Shown: in pieces, positions 1-7,611 of the stretch
Numbering within the stretch: position 1 is the first letter of the stretch
How the letters are laid out: every line of letters begins with the position of its first letter
DNA from: Rhizobium sp. Root1212
GTDB lineage: Bacteria; Pseudomonadota; Alphaproteobacteria; Rhizobiales; Rhizobiaceae
Length of the DNA: 58,927 bases
Assembly: GCF_001424985.1 (NCBI RefSeq)
Contig: NZ_LMDA01000008.1
Span: 14,193-73,119 of the forward strand
Direction: 5' to 3'
Made by a program: the position numbers and the translations under genes
The notes under the pieces: model-generated
Database searches by the model: none
Seen by the model: the letters and a program-made list of their open reading frames with translations, nothing else
Told to the model about the DNA's origin: nothing

Positions 1-243
1 ACCTGCGGACGGTCCGCGGATCTCGAAGCCTTTGCGACTACTTTTTTCGATTTCCCCAGCGGCGGCATGATGGGTAATTGCTTCCTGCTGCACGACAAAA
101 GGGCGCAGACCTTCATCTGCTCACTCGTTTCGATGGGCGAGGCTTCTTCTCCGGTCAGCGTGAAAGCTGAAACGCCTGAGAAAGCGCTCTTGTCCTTTGA
201 GGTCCACTGCCAGCGCGCCGGTTGGTGGCCTGAAAATTTCTGA
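1..243 (+). CDS. Hypothetical protein, C-terminal part (cut by window start)
   Basis: Frame 1 is open from the first base to a TGA at 241-243, giving about 80 residues that end in RAGWWPENF. Codon use looks coding: the frame is uninterrupted and third positions are GC-rich. The N-terminus lies outside the window. The stop is three bases before the ATG of the next ORF on the same strand, so the two are probably co-transcribed. I recognise no domain. Confidence 0.5.
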   Translation, partial: TCGRSADLEAFATTFFDFPSGGMMGNCFLLHDKRAQTFICSLVSMGEASSPVSVKAETPEKALLSFEVHCQRAGWWPENF

Positions 244-246
244 GCA

Positions 247-579
247 ATGAACGCCAAGGGCCGCCGCGAAGGAGCCTCCTATAAACCCTTGTATCATTGG
301 CAACCAACATGGCCTGGCGAGAAAGGACTGCACGGCAAGCCGCGGCAGGATTTCGTCGGGATAGATCGCGAGGAATTTATTGGCCGCATCCGCCTGGAGA
401 TAGGTGGCCCCATGAACGGGAAATGGCAATGGAGCGGCCAAGGGCCGCATCTCAGGGACAGAATCTTGCCACATCAGGGCTACTGCGATACCGCCCGAGA
501 AGCCTCGCGAATGGTCGAGGAATACTATCACCGCTTGATGCGGCGCAACGGTCTGCGGGGAAGCAAGGATGTCGGATGA
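247..579 (+). CDS. Small hypothetical protein of rhizobial plasmid type
   Basis: A 110-residue ORF starting ATG three bases after the preceding stop. The central part reads DFVGIDREEFIGRIRLEIGG, then a Gly/Trp-rich stretch (GKWQWSGQGP) and a helical C-terminus (REASRMVEEYYHRL). This looks like the short conserved hypothetical proteins common on rhizobial plasmids, with a G-R-I-x-R-x-E core and an amphipathic C-terminal helix. Function unknown. Two other frames overlap it on both strands, but their residue composition is less protein-like. Confidence 0.5.
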   Translation: MNAKGRREGASYKPLYHWQPTWPGEKGLHGKPRQDFVGIDREEFIGRIRLEIGGPMNGKWQWSGQGPHLRDRILPHQGYCDTAREASRMVEEYYHRLMRRNGLRGSKDVG

Positions 580-736
580 GAAAAGCACGAGCGGCAACGA
601 TGCGCATTACGCCCCGAAGTGCTGCGTAGAATCCCGTCGACCAGTGGCGCGGTGTCGAACTGCTCTGATCCCCAAAAACTGGACCGTTCATAAGTGGAGT
701 GCAGCCGGATGCGAGTTGAAGTCTGCGGCCTGATGC

Positions 737-925
737 TCAAGCGCGGCCGGCGCCAACGGTGGCGGCCGCGTGATCCACAATGCGCTGGTCCCCATCCTGC
801 TGATCCTGGAGACCTTGTGCGATGTCAGCATCCAGCCTTCCCCAGATCGACGGTTTTGAAGCGTCGGGTTTTGGTTTCCGGCATGGCTTTCGTTCGACAA
901 TGAACGGCTTGGTCTGCTGGCGCAT
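737..925 (-). CDS. Short basic hypothetical protein
   Basis: Minus-strand ORF of 62 residues from an ATG at 925. It begins MRQQTKPFIVERKPCRKPKP and continues KPSIWGRLDADIAQ. The KPFIVE-(K/R)-rich-KPSIWG pattern resembles small basic proteins I have seen on rhizobial plasmids; role unknown. An in-frame upstream ATG at 1009 would add 28 unconvincing residues. The C-terminal third is less convincing and may have drifted. Confidence 0.4.
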   Translation of the reverse strand: MRQQTKPFIVERKPCRKPKPDASKPSIWGRLDADIAQGLQDQQDGDQRIVDHAAATVGAGRA

Positions 926-1201
926 TGATCCTCCAGGTGGCGATTCGAGCTGCAACGATATCGTATGGGGCATTGTGGGCAAGCCGGCCAATGTTCGTGC
1001 GCAGGCCATCTCTCCAGTTTAAACATGAAGCGACGACGGCACAGGAAGGCAATAGCGCGGTAGGCCATTCGTTCCGCCGGAAAAATGCGGCGGAACGCCA
1101 ATGCCATATTCCTTCAAGTCAGAGTTTCCGGCAACCCATCTGCGGGCTCGATGTGGTATGTCTGACCGGAGACCGGCTGCGCCTCGATCGTCTTACCGCA
1201 A

Positions 1202-1275
1202 CGACAAGGGGCAGATTTCTTACCCCGGAGGGCTGCGCCCTCCTCCTCTCCCACTAACAAATCTGCGACTTGTCG
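1202..1275. repeat. Nested inverted repeats upstream of the DUF736 gene
   Basis: Two 17-base arms (1202-1218 and 1259-1275) form an inverted repeat with a three-base mismatch block. Between them sits a perfect hairpin, GGAGGGC-TGC-GCCCTCC, at 1227-1243. This is the main visible content of the 459-base stretch 926-1384, in which I see no other gene. The right arm is preceded by CCACTAACA, which also occurs beside the oriT region near 7430. It could be a regulatory cruciform, a terminator or a remnant of a transfer/replication origin. Confidence 0.4.
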
Positions 1276-1384
1276 CCCTCCATTTCATTGCGGCCTTATC
1301 AGGTGCGGTCCGATCGTCACCGGTCTTGTCGACAGACATCGAGGCCGCGATGGGCGCGGCCCGAACCACGAAAGGAATACGACA

Positions 1385-1693
1385 ATGGCAACCATCGGCA
1401 CCTTCACTTCCGAAAAGAACGGCTTCACCGGCTCCATTCGCACCCTCGCCCTCAACGTCAAGGCGCGCATCGCCCGGGTCGAGAACCCCTCCGACAAAGG
1501 CCCGCAGTTCCGCGTCTACGCCGGAAGCGTTGAGCTCGGCGCGGCTTGGCAGAAGACCTCCGAGCAGGGCCGCGACTACCTCTCGGTCAAGCTCGACGAC
1601 CCGAGCTTCCCGGCCCCCATCTACGCAACGCTTGCCGAGGTGGAAGGCGAAGAAGGCCTTCAGCTCATCTGGTCCCGCCCGAATCGGGACTGA
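1385..1693 (+). CDS. DUF736 family protein
   Basis: 102-residue protein starting [20 protein letters not shown]. It carries the usual DUF736 features: an N-terminal IGxFxxxxxGxxGxIxTL stretch, KARI, GPxFRVYAG, ELGAAW, and [18 protein letters not shown], ending in IWSRPNRD. Length matches the family (about 100 residues). DUF736 proteins are small and uncharacterised and are encoded mainly on rhizobial and other alphaproteobacterial plasmids. The start is supported by GAAAGG upstream. Two hairpins follow the stop, so it is probably a single-gene unit. Confidence 0.9.
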   Translation: MATIGTFTSEKNGFTGSIRTLALNVKARIARVENPSDKGPQFRVYAGSVELGAAWQKTSEQGRDYLSVKLDDPSFPAPIYATLAEVEGEEGLQLIWSRPNRD

Positions 1694-1705
1694 TTGACAT
1701 CACGA

Positions 1706-1726
1706 GGCTCCGCCACCGGCGGGGCC
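1706..1726 (+). terminator. Hairpin after the DUF736 gene
   Basis: GGCTCCGCC-ACC-GGCGGGGCC forms a 9-bp stem with one G-T pair, 12 bases after the DUF736 stop, followed by TTCTCC. It is probably the first of two tandem terminators. Confidence 0.5.
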
Positions 1727-1747
1727 TTCTCCTCTCCGAACATCAAA

Positions 1748-1781
1748 GCCGGACCCGGCATCGAGCCAGGTCCGGCCTTTT
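1748..1781 (+). terminator. Rho-independent terminator
   Basis: GCCGGACC (1748-1755) pairs perfectly with GGTCCGGC (1769-1776) and is followed by CTTTT. It lies downstream of the DUF736 gene. The rest of the 317-base gap 1694-2010 shows no ORF I can support. Confidence 0.7.
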
Positions 1782-2010
1782 GGGTGGCATACGGTGAGCG
1801 GGAAGCTGCTCAGAATGTGCGATCCAAGCGGGCATCGCGGCCCCAAGGATGAGCGGTTCCCCCAATTTACTCCGGCCGCCCGATGGGAAGCCTGCGTAAA
1901 TCGGCTCCCCCACACCCCGGCGCCGCCGGTCGCTGGCGCGATCCCGCCATCCCCTTCTCGGGGCCGGCTGGTCATCGTTCACAAACGTCAAGGAGACGAA
2001 GATAACCTAA

Positions 2011-2172
2011 CCTCTCGAAATCCAGATCGAAGAACTTCGAGCGGAGCTGCGCAATGCAAGCAATGCCGCCGAGCGCCGCCAGATCCAGGTCGAACTCGAA
2101 ATCGCCCAGGCGGAACTGGCCATCACGACCGCCGACCTGGACGGCAACGCAGAGGTCGAGCCTCCTTTCTGA
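2011..2172 (+). pseudogene. Coiled-coil small ORF without a usable start
   Basis: This frame is open from just after a TAA (2008-2010) to a TGA (2170-2172), about 53 residues. It reads as a charged helical protein (LEIQIEELRAELRNASNAAE, later EIAQAELAITTADLDG) ending EVEPPF. A purine-rich AGGAGA (1991-1996) sits at the right place for an RBS, but no ATG, GTG or TTG opens the frame; the TAA falls where a start would be expected. The likely explanation is a small coiled-coil protein that lost its start by mutation. The name is unknown. Confidence 0.4.
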
Positions 2173-2358
2173 GGGGCGTCTGCCCGTCCCCGCATTTCGC
2201 GGCAAGCTGCCGCAGGTCCCCTCATTTCATCGACATTGGGAATGATCCGTCTCGGGCTCCCGCCGCGGCCCGATGTCGTCAGAACTATCCTTGCCTTGAA
2301 CTCCCCGGCCGCCGGCTTCGTCCCTCGCAAAAGTATCATTGCCGGCGCAAGGGCAAAC

Positions 2359-2868
2359 TCAGCACCAGGGTTCTCTGCGACCGGTCCAGGTTCGCGCGAG
2401 CCCCTCGGAAACGAGGATATTGCCGAGACTGCGCCCATTTCGAACCAGCACGCGGAGTTTTCGACCGTACCTGTCTTCGTCCCTTTGCGGCCACGCGTGA
2501 ACTTCGAAAGGTCCGCTGTTGATCAACTCGAGCAATCTTTCTGTGGCTCGGGTTCCAAGCGCAAGTTCAGAAGCGCATTTCGGTTCATTGATTTCAGGCG
2601 TGTCGATATCGGCGATGCGGACCTTCTGGCCGTTCATCCAGATTGTATCGCCGTCAACAACGCATGCCTTGCGGCTGCCGACAGCGCAATTCCGGAATGT
2701 CTGCAATGTTCTGGCTTCGACGTCGCCCGCCGAGGCTTTGATAAGCGTCGGCGGACCGCCCAATGCTATGGCAAGAATAGCTGAATACGAGCCCAAGTGT
2801 ATGAGACGCTGAAACTTTCGAGTCCCGGGTACGCCACTTCGATCTTTCATGCAGAACTCCGGCATCAA
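2359..2868 (-). CDS. Thermonuclease (staphylococcal nuclease-like) family protein
   Basis: 169 residues with a hydrophobic segment near residues 26-45 (signal peptide or anchor), then an SNase-like domain. Visible features are CVVDGDTIWMNGQKVRIADIDTPEI (pattern V-D-G-D-T, then RI-x-x-I-D-TPE) and DRYGRKL, with a C-terminal WC. These match the family's calcium/catalytic region. Such small exported nuclease-like proteins are common on rhizobial plasmids. Residue spacing looks normal and no frameshift is seen. An internal ATG at 2850 is an alternative start. Substrate and role on the plasmid are not evident from sequence. Confidence 0.85.
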   Translation of the reverse strand: MMPEFCMKDRSGVPGTRKFQRLIHLGSYSAILAIALGGPPTLIKASAGDVEARTLQTFRNCAVGSRKACVVDGDTIWMNGQKVRIADIDTPEINEPKCASELALGTRATERLLELINSGPFEVHAWPQRDEDRYGRKLRVLVRNGRSLGNILVSEGLARTWTGRREPWC

Positions 2869-2882
2869 TGAACGCGTTCCCC

Positions 2883-3221
2883 CTAGCGGTTTGCGCTGGG
2901 ATTTCGCAAGGCAGCCGAGTATCCCCGTCGCCGTTTTTTGCGGAGAAGGTCAAGGAACAGGATAACGGCATCATTTTCGGATTCGAAGTGATGGACCATC
3001 ATCTGTCCTGTCGTTCCGATCCGACCCCATCGTCGCGTCAAGCATGCATCTCCAAACAGGTTCGGCTCAATGGACATCGCGTAGAAGCGTGCCATATTTT
3101 TAGCGGGGTCCGCTCTCTCGATGTAAAGGTGATAGCGCTGGGTGACCATGCCCGCATGATCCTGCTTCGTGCATTCTACGTCCAACGAGTGTTTTGAATC
3201 GTTCTGGCTCCATCGATTCAT
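2883..3221 (-). CDS. WGR domain protein
   Basis: 112 residues with a WGR domain: YHLYIERADPAKNMARFYAM, then the hallmark RRWGRIGTTGQ around residues 63-73 and a C-terminal amphipathic helix (FESENDAVILFLDLLRKKRRRGY). Stand-alone WGR proteins of this size are frequent on rhizobial plasmids; in larger proteins the domain is thought to bind nucleic acid. It is read in the same direction as the nuclease 14 bases downstream, so the two may form one transcript. Confidence 0.85.
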   Translation of the reverse strand: MNRWSQNDSKHSLDVECTKQDHAGMVTQRYHLYIERADPAKNMARFYAMSIEPNLFGDACLTRRWGRIGTTGQMMVHHFESENDAVILFLDLLRKKRRRGYSAALRNPSANR

Positions 3222-3559
3222 TTCCGTGATGGAACAGGGAAGGACAATCTGGGCAGGCTACCCTCGGGACACGGCTCAATTCGCCGAGGCGAAAGAAGTC
3301 CAAAGTGATCGCCCCGCATCCGGGTGACGATCCTCCCGAAAGGACCGTCAGAAGGCAGGTTTGCGCCACGTGTGACTGTTCTTGCTGAGTGCGGCGAGTG
3401 GGATGTCAAGCACCAGCTTCGTGCGTAGCACGATGAAGCAGCGAGTATCGGATTTATGCTTGCACTGTTTGCCGGATGGTCGCAAAGCAGTGTTGCGATG
3501 AGCTACGACAGCCAGCAAACGACAGTGATCTCTTTAAATCCGGGAAACGAAAGTCATCC
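3222..3559. other. Intergenic stretch upstream of serA
   Basis: About 340 bases between the divergent WGR gene and serA. No ORF with convincing coding character is seen. It must hold the promoters for both directions, but I cannot assign -35/-10 elements with confidence. An in-frame ATG at 3476 would extend serA by 28 residues with no family resemblance. Confidence 0.4.
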
Positions 3560-4798
3560 ATGTCTCCCCAGCTTTCTCTTTCACGCGACCGAATCTCCGT
3601 GCTTCTCCTTGAAGGTATCAGTCAGAGTGCCGTGGACTACTTTTCGTCGTGCGGATACACAAACCTGGTGCATCTGCCGAAGGCACTCGATGATAAGGAT
3701 CTCAAGGCCTACATCGCTGAGGCGCATATCATCGGTATTCGTTCCCGAACACAGCTGACGGACGAGATTTTCGAGTTCGCAAAGAAGCTGATTGCCGTGG
3801 GCTGCTTTTCCGTCGGCACGAACCAGGTCGATCTGGAAGCGGCACGCCGCCGCGGGATTCCGGTATTCAACGCGCCTTATTCGAATACGCGCTCGGTAGC
3901 CGAACTTGTTATCGGCGAGATCATCATGCTGACCCGGCAGATATTCCCTCGCTCGGCATCGGCGCATCAAGGCGGTTGGGATAAATCTGCTATCGGCAGC
4001 CGTGAAGTCCGCGGAAAGACCCTGGGCATCGTTGGCTACGGCAATATCGGTTCTCAGTTGAGCGCTCTTGCGGAAAGCATGGGCATGGTGGTGCGTTATT
4101 TCGATCTTTCCGACAGACTGCGGCGCGGCAATTCGGAATCGATGGCTTCCCTTGGCGAGCTTCTCGAAATCTCGGATTACGTGACGATGCACGTCCCGGA
4201 AACGACGTCGACGCACAACATGATCACCGAGACCGAGCTTCGTCGCATGAAAAAAGGTGCCATCTTTATCAACAATTCCCGCGGCACGGTGGTCGACCTC
4301 GACGCCCTCGCGAAAGTCTTGAAAGAAGGCCATCTCGCAGGCGCTGCGGTCGATGTATTTCCCAAAGAGCCGGCATCGAACAACGAGCGCTTCGAGACAC
4401 CACTCCAGGGCTTGAGCAATGTCATTCTGACGCCGCATATCGGCGGCTCGACAGAAGAAGCCCAGGAGCGGATCGGCGGAGAAGTTTCCAGAAAGCTGGT
4501 CGAATACTCCGACGTCGGCTCAACGATGGGCGCCGTCAACTTCCCGCAGGTTCAGTTGCCCGAACGCCCGAACGGCACGCGTTTCATCCATGTCCACCAA
4601 AACCGACCCGGCATGCTCATCCAGCTGAATGAGATCTTCTCATCGCGTGGTCTGAATATCGTTGCCGAATTCCTTCAGACCCATGGCGATACAGGCTATG
4701 TGGTCGTTGAAGTCGAGGACGTGTCCCACGCCGCCGACGATATCCTCCAGGCGCTACGCGAGATACCGGGAACGATCAGGACGCGTTTGCTCTACTGA
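3560..4798 (+). CDS. serA: D-3-phosphoglycerate dehydrogenase
   Basis: 412 residues, very close to the roughly 410 of the Escherichia coli type. It oxidises 3-phosphoglycerate to 3-phosphohydroxypyruvate with NAD, the first step of serine synthesis. Visible are SRTQLT, the cofactor-binding GIVGYGNIGSQL (about residues 155-166), NNSRGTVVDLDAL with the active-site Arg, and TPHIGGSTEEAQ with the catalytic His (about 292). A C-terminal ACT domain starts near FIHVHQNRPGMLIQLNE and ends IRTRLLY, as in serine-inhibited enzymes. The ATG at 3560 gives the family length. It sits alone between plasmid genes and traG, so it is probably an accessory copy. Confidence 0.93.
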   Translation: MSPQLSLSRDRISVLLLEGISQSAVDYFSSCGYTNLVHLPKALDDKDLKAYIAEAHIIGIRSRTQLTDEIFEFAKKLIAVGCFSVGTNQVDLEAARRRGIPVFNAPYSNTRSVAELVIGEIIMLTRQIFPRSASAHQGGWDKSAIGSREVRGKTLGIVGYGNIGSQLSALAESMGMVVRYFDLSDRLRRGNSESMASLGELLEISDYVTMHVPETTSTHNMITETELRRMKKGAIFINNSRGTVVDLDALAKVLKEGHLAGAAVDVFPKEPASNNERFETPLQGLSNVILTPHIGGSTEEAQERIGGEVSRKLVEYSDVGSTMGAVNFPQVQLPERPNGTRFIHVHQNRPGMLIQLNEIFSSRGLNIVAEFLQTHGDTGYVVVEVEDVSHAADDILQALREIPGTIRTRLLY

Positions 4799-4828
4799 TC
4801 AGCCTGCTGCGGCGCATCCACCTTGAGC

Positions 4829-4856
4829 CTGGCAGGTGCCGCACAGTGCCTGCCAG
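4829..4856. terminator. Inverted repeat between convergent serA and traG
   Basis: CTGGCAGG (4829-4836) and CCTGCCAG (4849-4856) form a perfect 8-bp stem with a 12-base loop, 30 bases after serA and upstream of the traG stop on the other strand. It is placed to end transcription from both sides, but no strong T-run is present. Confidence 0.45.
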
Positions 4857-4929
4857 AGGACTGTTCGCATAGCGGTCGCGATGTGTTTCCGGAACGATGC
4901 AAGCCGAAAGTTCGCCGCTTGCGCCTCGA

Positions 4930-6855
4930 CTAGTCTTGCGCGCCCGTCTGACCAAAACGGCTTTGCTGGACACATGCTTTCATATCCTCGCGTCGAAACC
5001 AGATCGCGCGGCCGCATCTGAGTGGCGGGTTGCCAGCAGTGAACACGATCTGTTCGTCAGTTCGCATGCGCAGCACCTCGTGCGGCTGGATCAGCGGCCG
5101 AGCACCCAACTGCTGCGATCGAGTTCGCGACGTACCGCGGGCCTGAAAACTGCGACTGACCTGCTCGACCTCCACGGTGGTCGTGCCGCAGCGCCGCGAG
5201 ATGTAGTCGGCGGTCTCCGGATCGTTGATTGCCGCAAACGAGATCCAGCTCGCGCTCTCAAACCACTTGCTCGATGCGTCCCCGCCGCCAAAGGTTTCCC
5301 GGAGCTGGCCGATCGACTGATAGATCATTGCCAACGTGATGCCATACTTGCGACCCACGTCTCTTGCCGTCTCCAGAATGCGCATGTAACCAAGCCGGGC
5401 AATCTCATCGAGGAGGAAGAGTGCGCGACCTTCCATGTTGCCATCGCGATTGTAGATCGCATTCAGGAACGAGCCGATCACGACACGCGCCAGTCCGGCA
5501 TGGGTTTCCAGCGTCTTCGTGTCGATGTTGATGAAGACATCGGTCGAACCCGAGGCTATGTCCTCGGTCCGGAATGTCGAACCCGACACCAGCGCCGCAT
5601 AGTTCTGGTAAGAGAGCCAGTGCGTTTCCTTGATGGCGTTGGCACAGACACCCGAGAATGTTTCCGGCGTCATGTTGACGAAGGCTGCGACGTTCTCCTT
5701 CACGAAATCAGATTCCGAATTGGCGTAGATATCCTGCAGACGCTGTCGAAGCTTCGGCTCGGGTTCGGATAAATTCTCACGGACATGGCGGAGCGTCTGC
5801 TTTTGCGTGGGGGTGTGGCCGGACAGGCAGACATCGGCGATGATCGCCGTCAGGAGCTGAAGGCCCGATGCCCGGAAGACGTCGTCACGAACGCCGTTGG
5901 CGCGACCGCTGTCGCTCATGATCCACGAAGCGACCGAGGCGATGTCCTCCTCCTTCGTGCCGCCATACTGGCCGACCCAGTCAAGGGCGTTGAAGCCTGT
6001 CGCGGGTTTGCGCGGATCCAGGATTCTGACCCGCCGGCCCGCCTCTTCACGATGTTTCGTTACCATGGGCGCGACCTCGTTGGAGGGGTCAAGCACGATG
6101 AGCGCTCCGCCCCACTTCAACGCTGTCGGGATCGTCACCGAGGTGGTTTTGAACCCACCCGATCCGGCAAAGACGATGCCGTGCGATGAGCCGAATGAGC
6201 CATCGAAGCATAGCAGCGGAGACTTGCCGCCGGCGCCCCACGTTTCGCTGGTATCGGTGCGGAACGAAACGCCGGCGGCAACGTCGCGGTCGACGCGATA
6301 CCTCTCCCCGACCACGATTCCACCAGTGTCCGGGAATAGCTTCCCCGCTTCGGTGAGTTTCATCCAGTCGGCCTCCCCGTGCAGGGCGCGCTTGCCAATG
6401 ATGCGTTTCGGCGTTGCCCGGGCGAAGGCGGCATTGCCGACCATCGCCACGCGCAATGCGAAGCAGCCGGACATCAGCGCAGAGGCCGCGCCGATAATGG
6501 TTGAAGGATCCAGATAGGATAGTGCGGATTCTCCCGCTGGCAAATGTGAGGACAGCGCTGCAAGCCGGATGCCTTCCCGCAAGCAAGCCGTCAGAATGAC
6601 GGCGGCGTTTCCGATTGCAGCACCAACCCCCGCCGCAGGGATGCTCGGCGACCCGGCCGTTGCTAACAAAAAAATCAAGCCGAGGGCCGCAGCCGCCATG
6701 AATGGTGCCGCGACCCCTACCCGTCCCAACGCAAGCTTTGCCGCGTCGGTCTTTCCGAACCCGGAAAGCCACGTCTCCATCCCGGTCATCGCGAACACGG
6801 TCGCTACCATCATGGCTGCGGGCAGAATGACAAAAGCGACCCTATTCGCCTTCAT
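4930..6855 (-). CDS. traG: TraG, VirD4-family coupling protein for conjugation
   Basis: 641 residues, the size of Ti-plasmid TraG. It is the hexameric inner-membrane ATPase that hands the relaxase-DNA complex to the T4SS. N-terminal hydrophobic segments (residues about 5-25, 45-67, 78-100) are followed by the ATPase domain: Walker A GSGGFKTT at 231-238 and Walker [13 protein letters not shown]. Other type IV coupling features include DPSNEVAP and [11 protein letters not shown]. It overlaps the end of traD by 14 bases and is the last gene of the leftward traC-traD-traG unit. Confidence 0.95.
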   Translation of the reverse strand: MKANRVAFVILPAAMMVATVFAMTGMETWLSGFGKTDAAKLALGRVGVAAPFMAAAALGLIFLLATAGSPSIPAAGVGAAIGNAAVILTACLREGIRLAALSSHLPAGESALSYLDPSTIIGAASALMSGCFALRVAMVGNAAFARATPKRIIGKRALHGEADWMKLTEAGKLFPDTGGIVVGERYRVDRDVAAGVSFRTDTSETWGAGGKSPLLCFDGSFGSSHGIVFAGSGGFKTTSVTIPTALKWGGALIVLDPSNEVAPMVTKHREEAGRRVRILDPRKPATGFNALDWVGQYGGTKEEDIASVASWIMSDSGRANGVRDDVFRASGLQLLTAIIADVCLSGHTPTQKQTLRHVRENLSEPEPKLRQRLQDIYANSESDFVKENVAAFVNMTPETFSGVCANAIKETHWLSYQNYAALVSGSTFRTEDIASGSTDVFINIDTKTLETHAGLARVVIGSFLNAIYNRDGNMEGRALFLLDEIARLGYMRILETARDVGRKYGITLAMIYQSIGQLRETFGGGDASSKWFESASWISFAAINDPETADYISRRCGTTTVEVEQVSRSFQARGTSRTRSQQLGARPLIQPHEVLRMRTDEQIVFTAGNPPLRCGRAIWFRREDMKACVQQSRFGQTGAQD

Positions 6856-7057
6856 TGCCGAACGCCTCCGCCCCGATCGCTGTCAGTCGTGTTCGCTCAC
6901 TGTCGTCGGACCTCAGCCGCTTCTGCAGGTCGATCAGGGCGCCGAGCAGAAGTGCTCGCTTCTCAAAGCGAAGGCCGGCTTTGACGATCAGGCCCCCAAG
7001 CTCGATCTTGTCACGCGTGTCCTTCTTCCGGGCATCGGATATTGCGTTCCTGCTCAT
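6842..7057 (-). CDS. traD: Conjugal transfer protein TraD
   Basis: 71 residues from [12 protein letters not shown], which to my memory is the length of Ti-plasmid TraD. The conserved core [19 protein letters not shown] and the tail AIGAEAFG are present. TraD is a small accessory protein of the tra gene set, exact role unclear. The start at 7057 lies five bases after the traC stop; in-frame ATGs at 7078 and 7120 would lengthen the N-terminus. The gene overlaps traG, suggesting translational coupling. Confidence 0.85.
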   Translation of the reverse strand: MSRNAISDARKKDTRDKIELGGLIVKAGLRFEKRALLLGALIDLQKRLRSDDSERTRLTAIGAEAFGNEGE

Positions 7058-7061
7058 CCTC

Positions 7062-7358
7062 TCAAGCCTCGCCAGCATTGCCCGAAGGCGCGCCGGACGT
7101 GAGCGCTTCGGACTGCCCACCGCCCGCGCTGCTTTCCCCTGCCCCCATCCGTCCGCTCGTGCCGGACTTGCCTCCGCGAAAGCGTTTCGCTAATTCCTCC
7201 AATGCCGCCTCAAGCTCCGTCTCTTCGATCTCGATCTCGCCTAGGCCTGCGCGAAGCGCGACGCGGCCGATGCGCTCGGCCTCTCTCGCTTCCGCGTACT
7301 TGAGTTGCTCCTGGAGCTTGGCAATTTCGTCGCGGATCTTGGAGGATGGCTTCTTCAT
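7062..7358 (-). CDS. traC: Conjugal transfer protein TraC
   Basis: 98 residues: a charged coiled-coil N-terminus ([20 protein letters not shown]) followed by [13 protein letters not shown] and a low-complexity Gly/Ser C-terminus. This matches TraC of Ti-type systems, a relaxosome accessory protein that aids TraA at oriT. It is the first gene of the leftward unit and starts next to oriT. The next gene begins almost at its stop codon. Confidence 0.85.
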   Translation of the reverse strand: MKKPSSKIRDEIAKLQEQLKYAEAREAERIGRVALRAGLGEIEIEETELEAALEELAKRFRGGKSGTSGRMGAGESSAGGGQSEALTSGAPSGNAGEA

Positions 7359-7446
7359 CTCTGGATTGTCCCTATCGCTGCTTGTTGTGGGTCACGCAGC
7401 CACAGTCGTTCAGATCGTCGTGCCGATCCACTAACAGAAATGCGAG

Positions 7447-7461
7447 TAGGCGGAGCCTACG
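7447..7461. repeat. Hairpin within the oriT intergenic region
   Basis: GTAGGC-GGA-GCCTAC is a perfect 6-bp stem followed by GCTTTT, about 40 bases from the predicted nick region. It could be an oriT accessory structure or a terminator. Confidence 0.45.
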
Positions 7462-7502
7462 CTTTTGAGCATCATCCCGACCGTTCGCAAGGACGGATCC
7501 GA

Positions 7503-7558
7503 AGGGCGCAATTATACGTCGCTGATGCGACGCCCTTCTTTTGCCCCCTGGCGGGGCC
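7503..7558. other. oriT (origin of transfer), Ti-plasmid/MOB-Q type
   Basis: Between divergent traC and traA. AAGGGCG (7503-7509) and CGCCCTT (7532-7538) flank GTCGC-TGAT-GCGAC (7519-7532), with CAATTATAC between; the first part reads GGGCGCAATTATACGTCGC. I recall this AAGGGCGCAATTATACGTCGC arrangement as the oriT of Ti and related plasmids, with similarity to the RSF1010 nic region. A second hairpin, GCCCC-N5-GGGGC (7544-7558), follows. Its position between the relaxosome genes and relaxase gene matches Ti plasmids. The exact nick position cannot be read from sequence alone. Confidence 0.88.
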
Positions 7559-7611
7559 CTCCGCTCCTGACTAACATATTGAGTTTTTCGATCGCAGGAG
7601 CGTTTTCGGTC

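Noticed and set aside
4897..5772. Long plus-strand ORF opposite traG
   Set aside because: Its residues mirror the traG codons (high Arg/Asp/Leu) and no family is recognisable. The traG product on the other strand is clear.
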